From Forficula auricularia (Eukaryota > Arthropoda > Insecta > Dermaptera > Forficulidae), in NCBI GenBank assembly GCA_024734495.1, contig JALMQS010000161.1:1238169-1302168 (forward strand): 64,000 nucleotides of DNA, read 5' to 3'. Position 1 is the first letter of the stretch. Each line of letters opens with the position of its first letter. The notes beneath the pieces were generated by a model that saw nothing but the letters and a program-made list of their open reading frames with translations, searched no databases and was not told the origin of the DNA. This document shows, piece by piece, positions 55,679 through 64,000 of this stretch. A program made the translations under genes and the position numbers.

Positions 55679-55987
55679 TTAGATGTCGCCTGGAAACGAT
55701 TTTGTCTGAATCCATATGTCTCTGTCTGGTTGGACCTTCCACGGCTCTATCTTTTTCCGGAACGTGTTATTGAGTCCCATGGTCAGGCTATGTATTCCTG
55801 GCCGGATGAGTGTGTTGATGTTAAAGGTGCCCAGGTATGAATGGATTTTTGGCGTTATTCTTCTATTGTTTCTTCCTTGATTTAGTGATGGTCTGGGTCC
55901 CCCAGAATCTGAATGCCCTGTTGTCACTCGAGGGTGGGTAGATTGGTTACCACCTGGGGTAATCTTGTTTTGCCTCTCACGATTCAT
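55679..55987 (-). pseudogene. Possible LINE endonuclease N-terminus
   Basis: A 102-codon minus-strand frame beginning MNRERQNKI contains SYLGTFNINTLIRPG and HSLTMGLNN, which resembles the first strand of the apurinic-type endonuclease in RTE-like LINEs (a G-T-F-N-x-N-T-L pattern). It stops before the catalytic residues. It sits directly downstream of a tRNA-like unit, which may be part of the same element's 5' region. The assignment rests on one motif. Confidence 0.4.
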
Positions 55988-55994
55988 GGTTGCT

Positions 55995-56192
55995 TGTTAC
56001 GAAATTTTGTCCCGCGCATGCGCGAGGTTTTGTAGAACCAGAGATTGTCAGTTTCTGGAGCCGAGGGGCCGGTTTTTTATTATTTTCAAATAAATTCACT
56101 TTGCTTCTTGCTAGGATCGAACTGATGAAGTCTAGGTTGATGTTCGGATTAGAAAAGTTGGTGATTTAACCGATTGCGCTAACGACCCCTCT
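55995..56192 (-). mobile_element. tRNA-like SINE or LINE 5' region
   Basis: On the minus strand TTAGCGCAATCGG fits the A-box consensus and AGTTCGATCCT is close to a B box, ~45 bases later. About 110 bases of non-tRNA body, with CTCGGCTCCAGAAACTG, follow and lead straight to the ATG of the frame at 55987. It may be an RNA polymerase III promoter fused to a LINE 5' end. Confidence 0.45.
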
Positions 56193-56199
56193 ATCTACG

Positions 56200-57009
56200 A
56201 CTATCTATTTTAGTTATTATATTATACCTTAAAATTTTTAATTAAAACTTTGCATTTTCGAGGGTATGATACATATACACTCTACTAAAATTTACCGCTT
56301 CATCATTAAATGAAGTCACGATCTTCGAAATATCAATAAAGAATTATATTAATTATTAATTTCTAAATTTTACTCAAGGTACATTTTAATAATCCCTATA
56401 AAACGATGTTTCTTGCTTTCTACGTATACCTATTACAAATTAAGATTACTAGTAATGATAAATAAAGTTGTTTTTATTACATCTATAAAACGGAGTCCGT
56501 TTAAAAGTTGACTGTCAATATATGTTAGATACATGATATATATAGATCTAGGTCGCAAAATGTTTATCATATAATATGAGGTCTATAAAATGAGTCCATT
56601 ACTCAGAGACATGTTAGATTTTATTTCAATTTAATTATCTAGTCTTGTTTATTATTTAGAATCACTCGAAAGGAAAATTTCAGGTAAATGAATAATTACA
56701 AGACCAAGGAAAAATACTGGTTGTATCTGTAATGCGAAAAGTTACGTAATTCAAGAAGTGGTTGGTTATAGAGGTGTTGTTTATAGGGGTCAAAAAAGGA
56801 AAAAATGGTGTGGCCATCCACATGACTACACCTTTCCCCTCTCTTATTTTTAATATTTAGTAAAATAATTTATAATCATATATGAACTCCCCCTTCTGAA
56901 TTTCGAACTCATTAGCAATTTATGATATCTCGTTTTAAATAAAAATCTTTTAATGTAAATATCAGATTTTATTAATTTAAATTAGTCCAGTCTTTATTTT
57001 AGTTCTTTA
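56200..57009. other. AT-rich stretch, nothing recognised
   Basis: A degenerate ATCTTCGAAATATCAA at about 56320-56335 may be a last trace of a hammerhead. Otherwise empty. Confidence 0.35.
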
Positions 57010-57018
57010 TTTAAATTA

Positions 57019-57057
57019 AACCAGTCTTAGGACTGTATACTCAATGATTATGATTAA
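57019..57057 (+). mobile_element. 39-base RTE-like LINE insertion
   Basis: CAGTCTTAGGACTGTATACT and the ATGATTATGATT tail equal the last bases of the LINE copies at 779-1814 and 5621-7866. A 9-base duplication, TTTAAATTA, flanks it (57010-57018 and 57058-57066). This is therefore a complete but extremely short insertion. Confidence 0.75.
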
Positions 57058-57237
57058 TTTAAATTATTTTTGATCCGCCCCCCCCCCTCCCTCTCCAATT
57101 TTCATAAGGTCATATAGGGTGCATAATGCATATGGAAAATTTCCTACAAATTGATCAAAAGGTCTAGGATTGATAGTTCTATTTTTTAAACTCCCCCCCC
57201 CTACAGAATTTTGCTCTCGAGAAAATGACCCTCTTTT

Positions 57238-57967
57238 TAACCGACTTAAAAAAAGGGAGGAGGTTCTCTATTGACAAGATACATTTTTTTTTTTTTTGTG
57301 CCTATGTTACCTCTATCTCCGCCAATTGTGGACCGATTTTGAAAAAAATTGCATTGAGTCCAGTCTACCTTCCGATTGGTACCCATTTTTTTCATGGTAT
57401 TAGACGTTTTTGTTAGTTTGTTCAGGAACTAACTTCTTTGTTTATGAACCGATTTCGATGATTCTTTGTTTATTAGAAAGGGGGTATCTTAGGGATGGTG
57501 AAATATTAATTTGGTCAAGTTCTGATGATAGGACCACTTTTAATAACATCACTAAAAGAGAGAAAAATAAAAATAATTTTTAAGAAAAAAATAAAACCGA
57601 CCTCAAAAAAACTAAATGCAACAAATAAAATACACCAAAAAGTATAAAATAATTATTATCTTATTTAGTTACAACTAAACGACGAAATATTAACATGAAA
57701 TCACTTTTTGAAGTCGGTGCCAAACATATACCTTTTATGAATCGCACTCGATCGGATCTTACTTAGTACGTTTGGTGGGTACGCTCGCTTATAGGTATGG
57801 TTTGTTTGAGCACCGACTTCAAAAAGTAATTTCATGTTCATATTTCTGTCGTTTAGTTGTAACTAAATAAGATATAATAATTATTTTATACCTTTTTAGT
57901 GTATTTTATTGTTGAATTTAATTTTTTGAAGTTGGTTTTATTTTTTCTTAAAAATTTTTATTTATTA
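57238..57967 (+). repeat. Dispersed repeat Q with palindromic 3' part
   Basis: The 5' part (57238-57520) starts AACCGACTTAAAAAAAGGG. The 3' part is a palindrome: left arm 57560-57730 and right arm 57800-57965 share GTTACAACTAAA, AATAATTATTTTATAC and GAAGTCGGTGC-type sequence around a ~70-base loop. The frame at 57225-57416 is not conserved in other Q copies. Confidence 0.65.
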
Positions 57968-58096
57968 TAGGTCCTTTTATAGTAAATTCCATTTTTATTG
58001 GATTTGTTATTTTAGTTTAAAAATTTATAATTTTTTTTAAGAGCTCTCCCCTCCATAAGTTTTAGTTCGATCTGAACCAAAATCGAATCAGCTCTT

Positions 58097-58281
58097 CTTT
58101 TTTTTGTCTTTTCGGCCTTTCTAGCCATAGCCAATTTACATATATTAATTATTTATTTTTATCTCTATCTCTCCCTGAGGTCAGGTATTAGCCGGATGCC
58201 TTGAGCCGGATTCGAACCCAGGTCCACTTGAGTTAGCAGGCTGACGTGCTAACCCCTAACCTACCCGAACCCCTCCCTACC
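58097..58281 (-). mobile_element. tRNA-derived SINE, copy 1
   Basis: On the minus strand: GGGTTCGAATCC is a perfect B box; upstream GTTAGCACGTCAGCC and CCTGCTAACTCAAGTGGACC resemble a serine-type tRNA(GCT) arm; the body ends with TGGCTAGAAAGGCCGAAAAG and an A-rich tail. It is flanked by GAATCAGCTCTT (58085-58096) and GAATCTGCTCCTT (58282-58294), an aged target duplication. Confidence 0.85.
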
Positions 58282-58361
58282 GAATCTGCTCCTTAATCTC
58301 AATATAAAGAATCTACATGTGAAATTTCATTTTGATATAGATTCTAGTTTTTGAGCTAGTA

Positions 58362-59343
58362 CAGGGGTGTGAGTACAACCTTTTAGCATCCTTGGGCCAC
58401 ATTTGAAAAAAAAATCGTCTCGGGCCTCACTTAGTAAATAATGTACAATAATGATATCCGTTTTGACAAATATCATATGTGGAAGCCAAAAAGTAAACAA
58501 TAGACAAAAAATAATAATAATAAACAAGCAATCGCATTCAGGGGGTCAGATAAGCTAGGGGTTAGCGTGCCACCCTGCTAACCAAGTGGACCGGGGTTCG
58601 AATCCGGCTCGAGGCATCCGACTAAAATCTGACCCCGAGGGGTAGAGACAAATTTAAAAATTGGCTTATGGCTAGAAAGGCCGAAAAGCCAAAAAAAAGC
58701 AATCGCATTCTTTGAATTGATATTATTATTACCTAATAATAATAGACAGAAAAAACAAGATAAAAGATGCAATGTAAATCTTTGAAAACAAATGAAAATG
58801 AGATTATATTGACAATATCTAGAAACTAATTAGACATTTACTACTGAGAATGGTCTAGTTGTGGTGAGCAAAACTGTATAATGAATTAAAAATAATAAAT
58901 AATAGGAATTTACAAAATTAGCAACCCTTGAAATCTCAACAATTAAATATACAGATACTAAGTTCTGGAAGAATAAATTGAACGATTAAAACTACTTAAA
59001 TCTCTTCTAAGTAATAATGAAATAATAATAGAGGTAATAGTTGAAATATTGATAATAATCACGCAGAAACACGTGGATCGTATGATGATGTTAATTCGAT
59101 TAATGCTGTATCCATGTATTGACGAAAATGAAGATGATTTAGTATGAATTTAAATTTGAAAACACCCAAATAAATTGGCTATTTTTAAAGACTTTTTTAT
59201 ATGTGATATTAATGGCGTCTTGTGACAATTTTTTTAAATAAAAAGTATTATAAAAATATTAAAGTTTTTAAGAAGTTTACAATTTTCTGTCTGGCCGCAT
59301 TCATCTTAGCGCTGGGCCTCAGGCCGAGGGTTGGACATCTCTG
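58362..59343. mobile_element. hAT-like element carrying a SINE
   Basis: CAGGGGTGTGAGTACAACC at the left and GGGTTGGACATCTCTG at the right are imperfect inverted repeats. The flanks AGCTAGTA and AACTAGAG agree at five of eight positions, consistent with an old 8-base duplication inside repeat P. No transposase is encoded. Confidence 0.6.
58540..58696 (+). mobile_element. tRNA-derived SINE, copy 2
   Basis: TTAGCGTGCCACCCTGCTAA and a perfect B box GGTTCGAATCC are followed by the body TGGCTAGAAAGGCCGAAAAG and an A run. An exact 14-base duplication, AAGCAATCGCATTC, flanks it (58526-58539 and 58697-58710). It is the same family as copy 1, in the opposite orientation. It must have been inserted by a LINE machinery, and the A-rich tail points to which kind. 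Confidence 0.92.
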
Positions 59344-59454
59344 AACTAGAGCAGTTCACAATATTTGATAACATACTTAGGTAACTAACTAAAGGGCTAA
59401 CATACTAATAGACATTTTGACAAAATAATTAATATCTGTATGTTCAATCATTTG

Positions 59455-60060
59455 GGGAAAAATGCCGGCTAACTAACAAATGGAGAGAAATATTGACTTA
59501 GTGACGACAGAAATACAGTTCCAGTTCACGATTGCATAGAACCCTAAACAATTTTATTTTTTTAAATTTGCCCTATCTAATTAAATAAATAAATAAATAT
59601 AAACAGAAATCCATTTAATTTGAAGAAAAATAATTTTCAAAGATAGAGCTTCGCCTGTGTGTTCTAGGTTATGCATTCAAATCGAAGCGCTCTGAATTGC
59701 GGGTTGCATCATTAGGCGTTCAATATTAAAACCATTAATATGTTTTTTAATATCACTTAAAAATAAACAAAATAGAAAAAAGAAAATTTCATATAATTTC
59801 AATCTAGACAGACACAACTATTAGAATTAAATGTATTTATTAATTTGTCAAAATGTCTATTAGTACACGTTACTAAATTTTGTGTAGTGCTGGTGAGAAC
59901 CTAGTCCAGGTTTTCCCCCGCCATTATTTATTTGAAACATAATTTTTGAGAATGATTAGTGATTAGTAATGAAGCTGTTGAAGCTTTTATTTTTGTGATT
60001 AATTTGATTAAAATAAATTTTTCATTTAAATCACACAAATAATTAATTATCTATCTATAT
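59455..60060. other. AT-rich stretch, nothing recognised
   Basis: Short (AAAT)n at 59586-59600 and a P-like phrase near 59840-59885 (TTTGTCAAAATGTCTATTAG). Otherwise empty. Confidence 0.4.
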
Positions 60061-60383
60061 ACTATTATTAAACGAGCAAAAATTGTATATATATTTATAT
60101 ATTTGTATCGTTGTTCTATTTTGAATATGGCTCTACCGTTTTTGATGAAACCAACTCTATTAACAAGTTTTGAGAATGAGAAAACGATCTGGCTAGGTCT
60201 GGACCTCGAGAAATTTCATCTTAATTGATCTTTTCTTAATTAAAGTAATTATTTATTTGATGAAGATTTTCTTTAGGAGACGGGCTGGGTATAAATATGC
60301 AATTGGATGTTGATGAAAGCAGTCCACGGTGGTTGTAAAAAATAAGACTATAGAGAGTTTTATTATTTTACATTTATTTGTTA

Positions 60384-60424
60384 AACCGACGTTTCGGAGA
60401 TTTATTCTCTCCTTCTTCAGGGTC
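60384..60424 (-). ncRNA. Hammerhead motif (family B) inside H5
   Basis: On the minus strand: CTGAAGA (60420-60414), stem II GGAGA/TCTCC, GAAA (60395-60392), CGTC with the cut predicted after base 60388, and stem I GACC/GGTT. The core is complete. Only one arm of the foldback is present here. Confidence 0.57.
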
Positions 60425-61408
60425 TATATAATTGAGGGAAGAACGAACATTAATTAGGATTGGGATTTTCACAAATCATTCAGTAATATAAAAACAATAT
60501 ACACAAAACAAAAATAATAATCATAAATCTACTTACAACAAAAAGTCAATGAAAGTAGTTCAAAATATAGTTACTTTCTGTCTCCTTTGACAATGCCAAA
60601 AAAACATTATAAAAATTCTTTTCATCTCGAATAGAAAACAAAGTAAAAAGCAATTGATGATCCATATGTTAATGAGAGATATATAAATGAATGAATGTAT
60701 AACATGTCCCCACCAATCATTGGATGCGCAGAATATCGTTGCGCATATCGGTATAGTTGTTGGTTTTTTTTTTAAATTTATATTACAATTATTTACAAAT
60801 TTATAAATATGGTTATCGAGTCCCAAAATTATTTATAACTGAAAATCTCAATAAAAAGTTTGTTTACATTTTTTTCAATTATATTTTATTTATTAATTGG
60901 TTTTTTAATTTTAAAACCCACTAATAGGTTATAACAAATATTATTATAGTATATTAAAATTAGGATTTTTTTAATTAACAGTTGTCTAAATCATAACATT
61001 ACAGGTGGATTCATAACAAAACAGATGTGTTTACAAATAAAGTGGTTGAAGTGGCTTTTTTTATATAACTTTGAAACAAATCTTATTTAATTTTATGTTT
61101 TTATTTTACATCCTATACGATTATTTTTTTTATTATTATTTTCCTATTTATTTTTTTATAATGTTTATCAATATGAACGAAAGTGGGCGAATTGGTTACG
61201 AGTAAACAAATATACGCATAATATGTAGGTCCACTAGAAAGCTAGAAATGCAAAAACTGGGTGCGGGGTGGGGTGGATGTGGGAGGTGAAGGAGGTGGAG
61301 TGCAGTTGGGTGGACCCGGGGGCGGGGTGAGGAGTGGGGGTGGCGATGGGATTGCGGGGGGGGGGGGCGTGGTATCGGGAGGGGCGTCCAGGGGACGTGT
61401 ACTATATA

Positions 61409-62715
61409 CTGGGTGAGTTTTTTATCTTGAGACAGCCTTATAACTCAAAAACAGTGGATTATATGAAAAAAGTTTCAAATAAAAGTTTGTTTATATCGAT
61501 GGGGAAACTAAACTACACTATTGTTTGTCGACGTAGAACAAGCTTTCAACGGTATTTCAATGTCAAGTTCTGTTTTTAAATAGAACCCTATATTTTTCTA
61601 TACGTCTACTTGATCTACAAAAAAAAACTGAACAACTTTCATAAGAGCTATTTTTTTTATACGACATCAAATAAACAAAATACATGAATCAATTAGATCT
61701 CTAAAAAAATTCTTAAAATTATTTTTAACAATTATTTAACTTAATTATCAACTAATAATGATTAAATAATTAATTATTAAATAAATAATCATTAAATCGA
61801 AATGACACAACAATGAAAATAAGTGTTTATAATGATATTAAAACTTCGTTATACTCAGATTTAAGAGATTAATAGTTTATTTATCGTGTCAATCGAGTAG
61901 ATAGTTATATTGTATTACTATAATAAAAATGGAGCATTTTTTGTTGAAGACAGAATTAAAATGGCCTTAATTTATGCGGTGAACGTGGAAGAAGTCTTAA
62001 GGGGCTTTTTTATAATGATATTGATACAAGAAGAAGTTGTACCAAGAAGGTACAACCTCTGTAGTCCGTCGTGGACCCTTGTAACGTGAAGATAAGAGGA
62101 GATTTAGGGATTGGGTAGCAGTCGAAGGCTGCCATTGAAATGGATGACGAGCGTTTTCCTGATAGGAATACACCCTCATAAGCTTCATTTTATTGTGTTG
62201 TAAAATCTGTTTAAAGAAAAAAACAGGAAATGTAAAGGCTACAAAGAAACTGGAACAGGTCAAAATAAGGAACTGGAATTCATCCAAAAGACTTGCGATA
62301 CATTCTGGAATGTCTCAGAACAGTGTCGAAAAATTATTAAATTATTTATTTAATAATTAATTATTTAATCATTATTAGTTGATAATTAAATTAAATAATT
62401 GTTAAAAATAATTATTAAGAATTTTTTTGAAATCTAATTGATTCATGTATTTTGTTTATTTGATGTCCTATAAAAAATAGCTCTTATAAAAGTTGTTCAG
62501 CTTTTTTTGTTTGTAGATTAAGGAAAAATAAAGGGTTTTATTTAAAAAACAGAACTTGACATTGAAATACCCTTGAAAGCTTGTTCTACGTCGACAAACA
62601 ATAGTGTAGTTTAGTTTTCCCCTCGATATAAATAAACTTTTATTTGAAACTTTTTTTCCATATAGTGCACTGTTTTTGAGTTATAGGACTGTCTCAAGAT
62701 AAAAAACTCACCCGG
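61409..62715. mobile_element. Foldback element with ~380-base arms
   Basis: The arms (61409-61797 and 62335-62715) are reverse complements over about 380 bases, starting CTGGGTGAGTTTTTTATC and mirrored by GATAAAAAACTCACCCGG. TA flanks both ends (61407-61408 and 62716-62717), and the intact target is visible in H3. The ~540-base centre has no full gene; it holds a LINE 3' end on the minus strand. The long arms and TA site suggest a Tc1/mariner-derived foldback. Confidence 0.8.
62020..62125 (-). mobile_element. Jockey-like LINE 3' stub inside foldback
   Basis: On the minus strand CACGTTACAAGGGTCC and GGTTGTACCTTCTTGGTAC parallel the 3' untranslated region of the LINE at 15990. The minus-strand 96-codon frame here reads into unrelated DNA and is not a gene. 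Confidence 0.5.
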
Positions 62716-62764
62716 TATATTTGTATTTTTTTTAATTTGGTTACGGTGGCTCCAGGTACTAATT

Positions 62765-63680
62765 AATTATGTGTTATTTAAATTAAAAATTCAAATTTTA
62801 ATGAATATTTAGATATTTAGATATTTATACCTAGGCCTGAGTATGAACGACTTATATATCTAGTTTTTTTTTGTTTTACCTCCCAATCTTCAAATTAAGA
62901 ATCTGACCTGAGCAAACTTTTAAAGTATTCATTTAGACATAATTTTAATACTTTTTTTTTACTAACCCAAGTTAGAAGAAATATTTAAAATTATTATCAT
63001 CATCATAAAAAATTTTAAAAGGCGGACTTTTTAATAAAAAAATAAGATAAAAATAAATAAATAAAGGAGTTATTTTTTCCTTCATATTTCCTGTTTATTT
63101 ATTTGTACACTTTGTGTTTCTTTTTCTCTTTTTGTTTCCGCATCCAAAGGAAACTGGATTAGGCATTCCTTTGTTTTCGTTCTTTATTTTCTTACTATAA
63201 TAAAATTTAAAAGACTTAATTAAAGTATCAAAAAAAAAGTATAAAAATAAAAGAATCTCTCGAAACTTTCTCTAGTCATGATATTATTTTTCTTATCTTT
63301 TAATTGGGACTTGAACGTTTCGGTTAACTTAAATTGAGAGAGAGTGAGAGAGCTCTATATCGAAATGTTTCTTAAGTGCGTTTGTTGTTATTATATGGAC
63401 AAATAGACTCCATTCGAATCAATTGGGTTATCCTGGAGTTTGGAGTGCTTTTGTAGTCTACCTAAACCTCCCTGCCTACGAAATATCCAATAAGTGATAA
63501 CATTTGATCTTTATTTCTATTAGATAATTAAATTCCTGTCTATTATGATTAAAAACAAGTGAAAAATTTGTCCAAGTCCAGCATTTCTGGAAGCGATTAA
63601 TTGCCTCAACTATTATATTTACATTACAAAAAATAAAAAAAATTAAAAGCCTGTAAAAAAGATCTTGTCAAATAGAGTTG
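62765..63680. other. AT-rich stretch, nothing recognised
   Basis: GAACGTTTCGGTT near 63313 could be a hammerhead trace, but no core or arms were found. No gene was seen. Confidence 0.4.
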
Positions 63681-63684
63681 TATA

Positions 63685-63848
63685 CAGGGTAGGCCATAAA
63701 TATCTACCACATTTTGAAGAGGTATAAAAAAATGATAACATTTAACTAGAAAAAACTGAATATTTTTTTTGAAAAGAAAATAATTTTTTTTTAATGTCTT
63801 TTAAACATTATCAGAAAAAAAAGGGGGGGGGGGGGTCAAAAATAAATA
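63685..63848. mobile_element. Foldback M, copy 5, left half
   Basis: CAGGGTAGGCCATAAATATCT after TA, the full ~110-base left arm and the start of a module with a G run. It then breaks off into a short inverted end of repeat Q (63868-63897, AACCTCCTCCTTTCGTCGG). Confidence 0.65.
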
Positions 63849-64000
63849 TAATATATATTCCGTTAAAATGATAACCTCCTCCTTTCGTCGGTTAAAAATT
63901 TACAAAAAGTATTATCAAAACCATTTTATAACTCAGAAAAAAATGTATGTGTCCATTTTTCAAAACTCCGTATGTGCAGCTTGACACACGAATGCGTAAC

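Larger units (their letters stand above)
58015..59450 (+). repeat. Dispersed repeat P, copy 6, twice interrupted
   Basis: P fragments lie at 58050-58096, 58282-58361 and 59344-59450. They are split by a SINE (58097-58281) and a hAT-type element (58362-59343). Read across the insertions, the order matches 43330-43560. Confidence 0.6.
60063..62760 (+). mobile_element. Helitron-like H5 with two insertions
   Basis: Start ATTATTAAACGAGC, 5' block to about 60250, an unrelated insertion (60251-60837) that includes a B-type hammerhead arm, then the H 3' block (60838-61250) and G-rich tract (61255-61400). A long foldback element follows (61409-62715), and the terminus GGTTACGGTGGCTCCAGGTACT closes it in two pieces. 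Comparison with H3 shows the sequence around ACTATA/TATTTG is continuous without the foldback. Confidence 0.6.

Noticed and set aside
58540..58696. A functional tRNA-Ser(GCT) gene
   Set aside because: B box and anticodon-like arm are present but there is no paired acceptor stem, and a SINE body, A tail and 14-base duplication surround it.

Overview
This window looks like gene-free, AT-rich nuclear DNA of an invertebrate animal, most likely an arthropod and probably an insect. The evidence is indirect. It holds RTE-like and Jockey/CR1-like non-LTR retrotransposon remnants, mariner transposase remnants, hAT-type elements with 8-base duplications, Helitron-like elements with CTAG ends, tRNA-derived SINEs and hammerhead-ribozyme motifs of the kind known from Penelope-like retroelements. 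I recognise no host gene, no rRNA and no functional tRNA. Almost every open frame over 60 codons is either retroelement/transposase debris or a chance frame in low-complexity DNA. The species cannot be named from this sequence.

Layout. 1-5,020: foldback elements with hammerhead motifs, a 5'-truncated RTE-like copy, an array of ~200-260 bp repeats, a small MITE and a foldback flanked by TATA. 5,454-8,646: a three-level nest, an RTE-like copy inside a TA-flanked foldback inside a hAT-type element. 8,647-13,150: mostly unexplained AT-rich DNA with one hammerhead foldback and a poly(A)-tailed LINE stub. 13,900-19,600: Helitron-like family 'H' with internal tandem repeats, a Jockey-like LINE remnant and more foldbacks. 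20,319-20,919: a solo LTR with 4-base duplications. 22,454-33,381: two CTAG-ended Helitrons, dispersed repeats, a mariner rebuilt as an inverted duplication and a hAT-like element. 34,334-40,455: two H elements head to tail, two more hAT-type elements (one inserted exactly in a hammerhead core), and H in reverse. 40,573-47,640: the best-preserved hammerhead copies, another CTAG Helitron and a mariner remnant. 48,770-56,200: a CR1/L2-like LINE remnant, a 45-bp minisatellite, foldbacks, a frameshifted Jockey-like RT and a tRNA-like SINE. 57,019-63,850: a 39-base LINE insertion, two SINEs with clear duplications, another hAT, and a long H element carrying a ~380-bp-arm foldback.

How the parts relate. 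Two themes recur. First, at least ten motifs fit the minimal type I hammerhead fold (CUGANGA, stem II, GAAA, a one- to three-pair stem III, then NUH). They sit in or beside short inverted-repeat elements and are often duplicated on opposite strands; about seven keep the full core. Second, a ~115-bp module (ending in a CAACCAAATTTTG core) recurs dozens of times in both orientations inside at least five element families that otherwise have different ends. The window therefore records many rounds of nested transposition plus exchange of internal sequence between unrelated element classes.

All element boundaries rest on terminal repeats, target duplications or comparison between copies within this window; no database search was possible.
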